Assembly (NCBI GenBank): GCA_945888535.1
Contig: CAMDAN010000033.1
Location: forward strand, 1-23,000
Direction of reading: 5' to 3'
DNA from: Bordetella parapertussis
GTDB taxonomy: Bacteria; Pseudomonadota; Gammaproteobacteria; Burkholderiales; Burkholderiaceae_C
Length of the DNA stretch: 23,000 bases
The notes beneath the pieces were generated by a model. That model ran no database searches, had not been told where the DNA came from, and saw nothing but the letters and a program-made list of their open reading frames with translations. Made by a program: the position numbers and the translations under genes. The first letter of the stretch is position 1. Each line of letters starts with the position of its first letter. Shown here in pieces: positions 15,920 through 23,000 of this stretch.

Positions 15920-17257
15920 ATGCGCACCACGCTTTTCTGGTTTCGATGCGACTTGCGCCTGCACGACCAACGCGCACTCCAGCAAGCCATAGCCCACGCC
16001 CAAGCGCACAAACAAGCCTTGCTGCTGGTCTATGTACACGAACCCATACAAGACGAGCCCACGGCCTGGGGCTTTCGCCGCATGGGCGGGCACCGCAGGC
16101 GGTTTGTGGCCGATGCGCTGCAAGACCTGCAAGCTTCATTGAAGGCCATGGGGCAGCCACTGGTGTTGCTGCACGGCAGTGCAGCCGATGTGCTGCCCGC
16201 CTGCGCCCGCCTGGTGCAAGCCGACACCGTGTTTTGTGAAGACATCGCCGCGCCCGAAGAAGAAGCGCAGGTGCAAACCCTGATCAACGCAGGCCTCACC
16301 GTCAAAACCCTGTGGCAATCGAGCCTGATCGAACCCGACGCTCTGCCTTTTTCGGCCGAAGAGATGCCGCAGGTCTTCACCGAGTTTCGCCAACGCATCG
16401 AATCGGCGCGACTCAAGCCCCTGGCACCGCTGCCCGCACCCACCCAATTGCCTAGCCCTGCGAACGACAACTTGATCGCCTTGATCACCTTGCCAGGTTT
16501 TACCGACAACCCCTTCACGCTACTGCAAGCCCACACCGAAGGCGATGCGCAAGATGACTCGCATGTGCGCTCGAACTTTCCCTATACCCAAGCGCAGTGC
16601 CGGGGCGGGGAGGCCAGCGCTTTGGCACACCTGCAAAACTACCTCACGCCGCCTTGGCCCGACCGCTACAAACAAACCCGCAACGCCTTGCAAGGTGAGC
16701 ACACCAGCAGCCACTGGTCGCCCTGGCTGGCCACGGGGGCGGTATCGGCCCGCCGCATTTGGGCAGATCTGCAAGCCTACGAACAAACCCACGGAAGTAA
16801 CGACGGAACCTATTGGCTGTGGTTTGAGCTGCTGTGGCGCGACAACTTCCGCATGCTGCACCTTCAACACGGCCCGCAACTTTATGCCGCGCGGGGTTTG
16901 TCGAGCATGCCCAAGCCCAAACACTTTCCCAAAGACTTTCAGCGCTGGTGTTCAGGCCAGACAGGGGAAGCGATTGTTGATGCGGGTATGCGCGAGTTGG
17001 CTGCTACTGGCTTTACCTCTAACCGGATGCGACAGATCGTGGCGAGCTATTTGGTGCATGACCTTTCATGCGACTGGCGTGCGGGTGCTGCGTGGTTTGA
17101 GTCACAGCTGGTGGATTTCGATGTCTGCAGTAATCAGGGTAACTGGCTGTATATCAGCGGCCGTGGAACCGATCCAAGAATGGGTCGGCGTTTTAACCCC
17201 ACCAAACAAACGCAGGACCACGACCCGCATGGCCATTACCGAAAAATCTGGCTCTAA
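15920..17257 (+). CDS. DASH family cryptochrome
   Basis: CRY-DASH proteins bind FAD and a folate antenna and repair cyclobutane dimers, best on single-stranded DNA; some may also signal. The 445-residue product has the alpha/beta antenna domain (TLFWFRCDLRLHD, WGFRRMGGHRRRFVADAL), the LPFSAEEMPQVFTEFRQRIE link and the FAD domain (FELLWRDNFRMLH, ATGFTSNRMRQIVASYL). The C-terminal block NWLYISGRGTDPRMGRRFNP is the DASH form of the flavin site. The frame is open upstream to 15788 inside the previous gene. I chose the ATG at 15920 because the fold begins there and it lies four bases past the previous stop. No strong Shine-Dalgarno is seen, so translation is probably coupled. It converges on recJ across 42 bases. 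Confidence 0.93.
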   Translation: MRTTLFWFRCDLRLHDQRALQQAIAHAQAHKQALLLVYVHEPIQDEPTAWGFRRMGGHRRRFVADALQDLQASLKAMGQPLVLLHGSAADVLPACARLVQADTVFCEDIAAPEEEAQVQTLINAGLTVKTLWQSSLIEPDALPFSAEEMPQVFTEFRQRIESARLKPLAPLPAPTQLPSPANDNLIALITLPGFTDNPFTLLQAHTEGDAQDDSHVRSNFPYTQAQCRGGEASALAHLQNYLTPPWPDRYKQTRNALQGEHTSSHWSPWLATGAVSARRIWADLQAYEQTHGSNDGTYWLWFELLWRDNFRMLHLQHGPQLYAARGLSSMPKPKHFPKDFQRWCSGQTGEAIVDAGMRELAATGFTSNRMRQIVASYLVHDLSCDWRAGAAWFESQLVDFDVCSNQGNWLYISGRGTDPRMGRRFNPTKQTQDHDPHGHYRKIWL

Positions 17258-17299
17258 AGCAGCCGATTAGCTTCTGGGTTCCCTCCAACTTCGAGGAAC

Positions 17300-19021
17300 T
17301 TAAACTTCTAAAGCTTGTGCGCCTTCTACTAAAAATCGCACGCGTCGAACGCCATTCCACTCATCCGCATCCAAGCGAAAGGCCAAAGTCACCTTGGCCG
17401 GTAAGGGTTCAGTATGGCTAAACCAAATGGCATCAATGGGTTGGCCTTGGTGTTTGAGCTTGAGAGCCAAGTGTTTTTCACCCACCAAGCGCTGAGAAAT
17501 AATTTCAACCTCTTCGCTAAACGTAGGTGCGGCAAATCCCTGCCCCCACACTTCATGTTGCAAGGTGTCCACCAAATCGACCCGGCGGTATTCGGCTGCG
17601 AGCGGCCCGTCGGTGGCAAGTTGACGCTGCAAGGTAGCAGCGTCTAGCCATTCATGTGCGACTTCACTCAACGCGTTTTCAAAGGTGTCGAAATGTTCCT
17701 CAGCAACCGTGCAGCCTGCCGCCATCGCGTGACCGCCAAACCGCAGCAACACGCCGGGATACCGTTTGGCGACCAAGTCCAAGGCGTCGCGCAAATGAAA
17801 ACCTGGAATAGATCGCCCTGATCCTTTGAGCTCATGCTCTTTGCCGGGCGCTTGGCTAGCTGCAAAAACGAAAGCAGGGCGGTGCAGTTTGTCTTTGATG
17901 CGTGACGCCACAATACCCACCACCCCTTCATGAAAATCGGGATCGAAGACGCAGATAGCGGGTGGCGGCTCGTCGCCTTCGTCAAAGAGGGATTCAGCGA
18001 CTTGCATCGCCTGCTCGCGCATGTCGCCTTCAATCACGCGGCGTTCGCGGTTGATGGTGTCCAACGTGCGGGCCAGTTCATCGGCGTGGGTGGGATCGTC
18101 CGTCAACAGGCATTCAATACCCAGCGTCATGTCCGACAGCCTACCCGCTGCGTTGATGCGTGGGCCCAAAGCAAAACCAAAGTCAAAGGTGGTGGCCGTA
18201 GCGGCTTGGCGACCGGATGCCACAAACAAACTGGCCATGCCAGCAGGCATCGCTAAAGCGCGAACGCGCTTGAGCCCTTGGGCAACCAAGCGGCGGTTGT
18301 TAGCATCAAGCTTGACCACGTCTGCCACCGTTCCCAGCGCAACCAAAGGCAATAAGGCGTCGAGTTTGGGCTGCTGGGCTGCAGTTGCAAAAAAGCCGCG
18401 ATTCCGCAGCTCAGCGCGAAGGGCCAACAGCACATAAAACATCACACCCACACCTGCCAACGCCTTGCTCTCAAAAGGACAGCCCGGTTGGTTGGGGTTC
18501 ACGATCACATCCGCGGTTGGCAAGCTGGCTGCGGGTAAATGGTGGTCTGTGACAAGAACTTGCAAGCCTAAATCTTTGGCGTGGGCCACGCCTTCCATAC
18601 GGGCAATTCCGTTGTCAACCGTAATCAAGATATCGGCGCCTTGGTCAAAGACCCGCTGGGCTATCGGAGCGGTCAGACCGTACCCGTCGACCACCCGATC
18701 GGGCACCAGATAACGCACGTTTTTGGCTCCAAGCAATTTGAGTCCACGGACCGCAACCGCACAGGCCGTTGCGCCGTCACAGTCGTAATCAGCCACGATA
18801 CATAGGCGCTTGTTATTTGCAATCGCATCCGCCAATAAAGTGGCCGCGCTGTCAATGCCAAGCAAAGTCTCCGGCGGCAAAAGCTTGGTCAAAGCGTTGT
18901 CAAGCTCATCGGGATGTTGTACCCCGCGGGCGGCGTACAAGCGCGCGAGCAAGGGGTGAACCCCCGCTTGTTCAAGCGCCCAAACGCTACGCGGAGGGAT
19001 ATCTCTGGGGGTGATATTCAT
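17300..19021 (-). CDS. recJ: Single-stranded-DNA-specific exonuclease RecJ
   Basis: 5' to 3' single-strand DNA exonuclease of the DHH superfamily, used in recombination, mismatch and base-excision repair. The 573-residue product matches E. coli RecJ in length. Catalytic motifs are intact: VADYDCDGATA (Asp78, Asp80, Asp82), ITVDNGIA, VTDHHLPA (DHH at 159-161) and VALGTVADVVKLDANNR. RINAAGRL and the DHHA1 nucleic-acid motif FGGHAMAAGCTV follow. ATG 19021 is chosen because it overlaps the stop of the upstream RpfE-like gene (ATGA) and matches the family start. The frame is open a further 20 residues but enters that gene. No Shine-Dalgarno is seen, again suggesting coupling. The 42-base gap to the facing CRY-DASH gene holds only a weak stem. 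Confidence 0.97.
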   Translation of the reverse strand: MNITPRDIPPRSVWALEQAGVHPLLARLYAARGVQHPDELDNALTKLLPPETLLGIDSAATLLADAIANNKRLCIVADYDCDGATACAVAVRGLKLLGAKNVRYLVPDRVVDGYGLTAPIAQRVFDQGADILITVDNGIARMEGVAHAKDLGLQVLVTDHHLPAASLPTADVIVNPNQPGCPFESKALAGVGVMFYVLLALRAELRNRGFFATAAQQPKLDALLPLVALGTVADVVKLDANNRRLVAQGLKRVRALAMPAGMASLFVASGRQAATATTFDFGFALGPRINAAGRLSDMTLGIECLLTDDPTHADELARTLDTINRERRVIEGDMREQAMQVAESLFDEGDEPPPAICVFDPDFHEGVVGIVASRIKDKLHRPAFVFAASQAPGKEHELKGSGRSIPGFHLRDALDLVAKRYPGVLLRFGGHAMAAGCTVAEEHFDTFENALSEVAHEWLDAATLQRQLATDGPLAAEYRRVDLVDTLQHEVWGQGFAAPTFSEEVEIISQRLVGEKHLALKLKHQGQPIDAIWFSHTEPLPAKVTLAFRLDADEWNGVRRVRFLVEGAQALEV

Positions 19022-19923
19022 AAGGAGAGGAGGATGGAAGCCACAGAGGGCGGTTGAATTCGGTTGCGCAAACGCTGCCACAGGTTTTGGGGCTGGTACC
19101 CAAAGGTTTGCGCTTGGGTTGCGCCGCAGAGCGAAATTTGCGCTTTCTGTACATCGGAAAAAAGCGCTTTCAAAGGCCCTTGGTCAATCGCATGCCAAGC
19201 CGCCATCCATGCGTATGCGTCATCTTGCAGGGCGGGCCCTTGCAATTGATTCAGGACTTCGACGTCTGGCATCGCGGGCAAGCTGCTTTCGGTAGTTGTC
19301 AAACTCCCAGTGCCACTGAGCCAAAACGAACTCACTGGCAAAGCGCTGCGAGCGGTTCGCGCATCGTTGATGGGGTGGGTATAGAGCAGCATTTGCATTT
19401 CGTTTTGCAAACGGCGAATCGTCTTGGCTTGGGCTTGCCTTGGAATCCACGCGTCCACGGGCTGCCCTCGAACGCGCTCTAGAGATGCGCTCGGAAAATC
19501 ACGTAAAAGCGGGCCTTGCGCAATCCAAGTTCCTGCGTCTAACCACTGCAAAGTCAGACCATCTTCTAAAAAGTAGGGCGCCATCGCCTGCATCAAGGCC
19601 TGGGATTCAGAATCTTCAAGTGCGAGCTCGGTTGGATCGGTCATCGCGACATGGTCCGCTTGTACCTTAAGGTGACACGGCGTGATCAACGCACTGTCGG
19701 AGAGGCCGGTTTTCAGCGCAGCCCAAGGAATGAGGCCATCGGCAAATCGGTCACCGGTCGCAATTCGCTCCGACAAGGTCGATAAATCAGTGCTGAGACC
19801 GCTGATCCGAGAGGCCAAAGGCATAGCCAAAAGTAATTGATGAAAGTGGGGCAGTTGTAGCTGAGCCACAGCCAAACGGCATTGGTTTCCAAGAGGGGCG
19901 GCAAACGGAATCACGAGGTGCAT
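19018..19923 (-). CDS. RpfE-like uncharacterised protein upstream of recJ
   Basis: Uncharacterised cytoplasmic protein of about 300 residues. It resembles the RpfE group, named from the Xanthomonas rpf region, where rpfE also adjoins recJ; database entries for this group sometimes say phosphoglycerate mutase without proof. From ATG 19923 the product is 301 residues. It contains LIPWAALKTGL, APYFLEDGLTLQWLDAGTW, ERVRGQPVDAWIP, IRRLQNEMQMLLYTHPIND and PVSSFWLSGTG, a pattern I associate with this group. No signal peptide, membrane segment or catalytic motif is evident. GAGAC lies about ten bases before the start; the open frame extends to 19986. The stop overlaps the recJ start by four bases, so the pair is probably one transcription unit. 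It is divergent from lolC across 54 bases with no convincing promoter seen. Confidence 0.75.
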   Translation of the reverse strand: MHLVIPFAAPLGNQCRLAVAQLQLPHFHQLLLAMPLASRISGLSTDLSTLSERIATGDRFADGLIPWAALKTGLSDSALITPCHLKVQADHVAMTDPTELALEDSESQALMQAMAPYFLEDGLTLQWLDAGTWIAQGPLLRDFPSASLERVRGQPVDAWIPRQAQAKTIRRLQNEMQMLLYTHPINDARTARSALPVSSFWLSGTGSLTTTESSLPAMPDVEVLNQLQGPALQDDAYAWMAAWHAIDQGPLKALFSDVQKAQISLCGATQAQTFGYQPQNLWQRLRNRIQPPSVASILLSL

Positions 19924-19977
19924 CCTTGCATTGTCTCGCACTGGAAAAACCCGGCCGCACAATGCCACAATATCCGG

Positions 19978-21237
19978 GTGAAACAAATTCCCTACGAACT
20001 TCTTATCGGCTGGCGCTACACCCGCGCAGGCCGCTCAACCCGGCGTAACGGCTTTATCTCGTTTATTTCGGGCGTGTCGATGCTGGGTATCGCCTTGGGT
20101 GTTGCGGCGCTCATTATTGTGCTCAGCGTGATGAACGGATTTCAAAAAGAGGTTCGAGATCGCATGCTCAGCGTGGTCTCACATATTGAGATTTACGCCG
20201 CCGGCGGAAATGCTTTGGCCAACCCTGCGCAAACCTTGTTAGAGGCCAAATCCAACCCCCAAGTCATTGGGGCGGCTCCATTTATTGCCGCCCAAGCGCT
20301 TTTGGCCCGTGGGGACGAAATGAAAGGCGCTTTGGTTCGCGGAATCGATCCGGCTTTAGAGCATGAAGTTACTGATCTGGCGCACGGCGCTCAGCAGCAG
20401 TTGCTTAGCCAACTGGTGCCCGGAAGTTTTGGAGTGGTCTTAGGCAACGAGTTGGCCCGCAACATGGGCGCGGTGGCCGGTGACAAAGTCACGCTGATCG
20501 CCCCGAGCGGCCAAATTACACCGGCAGGCGTGGTACCCCGCTTAAAACAAATGACCGTATTGGGAACGTTCGACTCCGGACACTTTGAGTACGACTCCAC
20601 CTTGGTCTTGGTGCACTGGGAAGATGCGGCCAGGATTTTTCGTTTAGAAGGGCCAACGGGGGTTCGCTTGAAGTTACGCGATCTCCATCTGGCCCGCCAA
20701 GTGGCCACCGATTTAAGCAAATCATTAACCGGCGATTTGTTTTTGCGCGATTGGACTCGCCAAAACCGAACCTGGTTTGCAGCAGTCCAAGTAGAAAAAC
20801 GCATGATGTTTATTATTTTGACCCTGATCGTTGCGGTAGCGGCGTTTAACTTGGTGAGCACCTTGGTAATGACGGTCACAGACAAGCGGGCAGACATCGC
20901 CATCTTGAGAACCTTGGGTGCTAGTCCAGCCAGCATCATGGGGATTTTTATGGTGCAAGGGGCGATGGTGGGGGTCATTGGTACGTTGGCTGGGCTTGTT
21001 TTGGGTTTAGGTATTGCTTTGAATATTGATGTGATCGTCCCGGGCTTGGAGCATTTGCTTGGAGCGAGCTTCTTGCCCCAAGATATTTACCTTATCAGCC
21101 GCATGCCGAGTGACCCGCAACAGGCCGACATCGTGCCTGTGGCTGTGATCAGTTTATTGATGGCATTTGTAGCAACGCTGTATCCGAGTTGGCGAGCCTC
21201 GCAAGTGAATCCGGCGGAGGCCTTGCGCTATGAATAA
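19978..21237 (+). CDS. lolC: Lipoprotein-releasing ABC transporter permease (LolC/LolE/LolF type)
   Basis: Inner-membrane subunit that, with LolD, extracts mature lipoproteins and hands them to LolA. The 419-residue product opens with the family signature [11 protein letters not shown] and has a first membrane segment (about 30-52). A large periplasmic domain follows, then three C-terminal membrane segments (near [20 protein letters not shown], the [20 protein letters not shown] region and [16 protein letters not shown]) ending PAEALRYE. The GTG at 19978 is chosen because the conserved N-terminus begins there, though the frame is open to 19882. Only one permease gene is present next to lolD, suggesting a homodimeric LolF-like arrangement unless a second gene lies elsewhere. 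The symbol lolC is therefore provisional. It overlaps lolD by eight bases. Confidence 0.94.
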   Translation: MKQIPYELLIGWRYTRAGRSTRRNGFISFISGVSMLGIALGVAALIIVLSVMNGFQKEVRDRMLSVVSHIEIYAAGGNALANPAQTLLEAKSNPQVIGAAPFIAAQALLARGDEMKGALVRGIDPALEHEVTDLAHGAQQQLLSQLVPGSFGVVLGNELARNMGAVAGDKVTLIAPSGQITPAGVVPRLKQMTVLGTFDSGHFEYDSTLVLVHWEDAARIFRLEGPTGVRLKLRDLHLARQVATDLSKSLTGDLFLRDWTRQNRTWFAAVQVEKRMMFIILTLIVAVAAFNLVSTLVMTVTDKRADIAILRTLGASPASIMGIFMVQGAMVGVIGTLAGLVLGLGIALNIDVIVPGLEHLLGASFLPQDIYLISRMPSDPQQADIVPVAVISLLMAFVATLYPSWRASQVNPAEALRYE

Positions 21238-21919
21238 ACCTAATGAGATCTTGTTGGAATGCAAGGGCTTAACCAAGCGTTTTGTTGAAGGACGTTTGGA
21301 TGTCTCCGTCTTGCAAGGCGTGGATTTGCAAGTGCAGCGCGGAGAAACGCTGGCGATTGTAGGAAGCTCAGGCTCCGGAAAAAGTACTCTCCTTCATTTA
21401 CTTGGTGGCTTAGACGCACCTAGCAGCGGAAGCGTAACTTTGTGTGGCAACAAACTAGCGGGGCTGGATGCAGCAGCGCAAGGGCGCCTTCGCAACGCCC
21501 ATCTCGGTTTTGTGTACCAGTTCCATCACCTGCTTCCAGAATTCAGTGCCTTAGAAAATGTAGCCATGCCCTTGACCATTCGCCGAATGGATACGGGGCA
21601 GGCCAAGCTTCAGGCGCAACATATGCTCGAAAGCGTTGGCTTGGCAGATCGAATCCACCACCGCCCGGCCGAACTTTCCGGCGGTGAGCGCCAGCGCGTG
21701 GCGATTGCCCGTGCCTTGGTGACCCAACCTGATTGCGTTTTGGCCGATGAGCCGACGGGCAATCTCGACCGCACTACGGCCGATGGCGTATTTGAATTGA
21801 TGATGCGCTTAGCCAAAGAACATGGGACTGCTTTTGTGGTGGTGACCCATGACGCGACATTGGCAAGTCGCTGCAGTCGGCAGTTACTGCTGGACCAAGG
21901 CCGTTTGCAAACGCACTAA
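21230..21919 (+). CDS. lolD: Lipoprotein-releasing system ATP-binding protein LolD
   Basis: Cytoplasmic ATPase of the Lol lipoprotein extraction complex. The 229-residue product has Walker A GSSGSGKS (45-52), the Q-loop [17 protein letters not shown], the ABC signature [16 protein letters not shown] (149 on), Walker [13 protein letters not shown] (about 169-180) and the switch histidine in VVVTHD. The [15 protein letters not shown] stretch is characteristic of LolD within the MacB/LolD group. The start lies inside the permease stop region (ATGAATAA), and its TAA overlaps the next ATG (TAATG). Translational coupling is likely on both sides. FtsE and MacB were considered, but the permease neighbour and the Q-loop sequence favour LolD. 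Confidence 0.96.
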   Translation: MNKPNEILLECKGLTKRFVEGRLDVSVLQGVDLQVQRGETLAIVGSSGSGKSTLLHLLGGLDAPSSGSVTLCGNKLAGLDAAAQGRLRNAHLGFVYQFHHLLPEFSALENVAMPLTIRRMDTGQAKLQAQHMLESVGLADRIHHRPAELSGGERQRVAIARALVTQPDCVLADEPTGNLDRTTADGVFELMMRLAKEHGTAFVVVTHDATLASRCSRQLLLDQGRLQTH

Positions 21920-22758
21920 TGTGGATTGATACCCACTGTCATTTAGACGCAAGCGAGTTTGATGCAGACCGAGACGCCGTGCGCTCCGATGCTCGCCTTG
22001 CGGGTGTAGGCCACTGCGTTATTCCTGCGGTCGGCGCATCGAACTGGTACACGGTGCGCAACTTGGCGCACCAATTCAATGACTCGTATTGTTTAGGCAT
22101 CCATCCGCTGTATGTGGATCGAGCCAACGAGGATGACTTGGTTTTACTCGAAAAAGAAATTCAACTGCACATCGAAGATCCCCGTTTGGTTTCCGTGGGT
22201 GAAATAGGATTGGATTACTTTGTACCAGCCCTTACACAAAGCCCATTGCGAGAGAAGCAGGAGTTTTTTTATCGCAAGCAATTGCAGTTGGCAGCTCAGT
22301 TTGAACTGCCGGTGGTGCTTCACGTTCGCCGCAGCGCAGATCGCCTGCTTAAATATTTACGCGAAGTGCGCCCCAAATCTGGCCGCTGGAGCGGAATCGC
22401 CCATGCGTTCAATGGCAGCGACGTTCAAGCGCAGGCTTTTATTGATTTGGGCTTCAAGCTTGGCTTTGGTGGATCGGTTACGTTTGAGCGGGCCTTGCAA
22501 TTGCGCCATTTAGCAACGTCGTTGCCACTTGATGCGATGGTTGTGGAAACCGACGCGCCCGATATCGCCCCCCATTGGCTGTATGCCACTGCGCTCATGC
22601 GCTCCCAAGGAACTCCCCAAGGCCGCAATTCCCCGTCTCAAATCCCGCGTATTGCTGAAGTGATAGCGCAGTTACGCGGGATCAGCGTTGAAGAATTAAA
22701 AGCTGCGACGACTTTTAACGCACAAGCCACATTGCCCCGCTTGGCCGCACTGTTATAA
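21919..22758 (+). CDS. TatD family metal-dependent hydrolase (DNase)
   Basis: TatD-family enzymes are metal-dependent nucleases with a TIM-barrel fold, implicated in DNA repair and turnover; the family also includes YcfH and YjjV types, which I cannot separate here. The 279-residue product shows the full set of metal-site motifs: IDTHCHLDASEFDADRD (His6 and His8), GIHPLYV, SVGEIGLDYF, VVLHVRRSADRLL, IAHAFNGS and the Asp in VVETDAPDIAPHW. The family signature RNSPSQIPRIAEVIAQLRG follows. Length is normal (about 260-280). Its ATG shares one base with the lolD TAA, and no Shine-Dalgarno is well placed, so it depends on lolD translation. A spermidine-synthase-like gene follows after six bases. 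Confidence 0.94.
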   Translation: MWIDTHCHLDASEFDADRDAVRSDARLAGVGHCVIPAVGASNWYTVRNLAHQFNDSYCLGIHPLYVDRANEDDLVLLEKEIQLHIEDPRLVSVGEIGLDYFVPALTQSPLREKQEFFYRKQLQLAAQFELPVVLHVRRSADRLLKYLREVRPKSGRWSGIAHAFNGSDVQAQAFIDLGFKLGFGGSVTFERALQLRHLATSLPLDAMVVETDAPDIAPHWLYATALMRSQGTPQGRNSPSQIPRIAEVIAQLRGISVEELKAATTFNAQATLPRLAALL

Positions 22759-22764
22759 ACCTCC

Positions 22765-23000
22765 ATGCTTAAAAACCCCATACCACTCATTGCTTTTCCT
22801 GAAGTTAATTTTTCTGAGGAAGGCCCAGTTCGCCATCTGCACTTAGGCAGCGAGTGGATTCAGGGCTCCATGCTCTTGGATGAACCCAACGCCCTTGTGC
22901 ATGAATACATTCAACGCATGATGGCTTGGCTGTTGTTGATCGACCCAACCACCGCCCCTCAACGCAAAGCCGTTCAACTCGGTTTAGGCGCAGGCTCCTT
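22765..23000 (+). CDS. Spermidine-synthase-like methyltransferase-fold protein, N-terminal part, cut by right edge
   Basis: Only 78 complete codons are present. The opening VRHLHLGSEWIQGSMLLDEP and YIQRMMAWLLLIDP, with AVQLGLGAGS at the edge, fits the spermine/spermidine synthase fold: an N-terminal beta part, then the start of the nucleotide-binding Rossmann loop. Many bacterial proteins of this look are not true spermidine synthases, and the catalytic Asp region lies outside the window, so I give no symbol. The ATG at 22765 follows the tatD-family stop by six bases with no clear Shine-Dalgarno, so it probably belongs to the lol-tatD transcription unit. Confidence 0.8.
   Translation, partial: MLKNPIPLIAFPEVNFSEEGPVRHLHLGSEWIQGSMLLDEPNALVHEYIQRMMAWLLLIDPTTAPQRKAVQLGLGAGS

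Noticed and set aside
17258..17299. Possible bidirectional terminator between CRY-DASH and recJ (GTTCC...GGAAC)
   Set aside because: Only a five-base stem with a 12-base loop and no T-run in either direction.
19033..19056. AGGAGAGGAGG followed by ATG on the plus strand at the recJ/RpfE-like junction
   Set aside because: The frame ends after seven codons and lies inside the minus-strand RpfE-like gene; the purine run is explained by that gene's codons.
1..23000. Mobile elements, CRISPR arrays, tRNA genes or anti-phage islands
   Set aside because: I looked for transposase motifs, spaced direct repeats, T-loop sequences and defence-type domains and saw none; the gene content is ordinary chromosomal.

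Overview
The window reads as chromosomal DNA of a betaproteobacterium, probably Burkholderiales and perhaps Comamonadaceae. This rests on the overall G+C-rich codon use and on familiar neighbour pairs: lolC-lolD-tatD, recJ with an RpfE-like gene, and yaeQ with a DUF2244 gene. The genus is inference. Coding density is very high. Many same-strand neighbours overlap by 1 to 20 bases, and no gene-free stretch exceeds about 200 bases. I see no tRNA, rRNA, insertion sequence, prophage, CRISPR array or replication origin.

Bases 1-5600 are a divergent histidine-utilisation locus. A partial urocanate hydratase gene (hutU) runs leftward off the edge. Facing away from it is the overlapping run hutC (repressor), hutD, hutI, hutG, hutF. 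Together they describe the five-step route: urocanate, imidazolonepropionate, formimidoylglutamate, formylglutamate, glutamate plus formate. HutH (histidine ammonia-lyase) is not in the window and is expected beyond the left edge. A 16-base inverted repeat over the hutC -10 box is the likely HutC operator.

Bases 5600-12800 hold mostly independent metabolic genes. These are a zinc-less MDR-type NADP oxidoreductase, a Tat-exported PhoX-family phosphatase with a clear terminator, a 2-oxoglutarate/Fe(II) dioxygenase-like protein, an acetyl-CoA acetyltransferase, an SDR oxidoreductase, YaeQ and a DUF2244 membrane protein. The thiolase start is preceded by a dyad that would hide its ribosome binding site.

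Bases 12738-17257 contain a histone-deacetylase-like amidohydrolase and, divergent from it, a three-gene unit: an unrecognised exported protein, a photolyase/cryptochrome of a less-studied type with a basic tail, and a CRY-DASH protein. This is the most distinctive part of the window and suggests a sunlit habitat.

Bases 17300-23000 are housekeeping. An RpfE-like gene overlaps recJ on the minus strand. Divergent from it runs a lolC/F-lolD-tatD series, ending in the start of a spermidine-synthase-like gene cut by the right edge. I find no clear evidence for a wholly new biological system; the items worth a second look are listed as findings.
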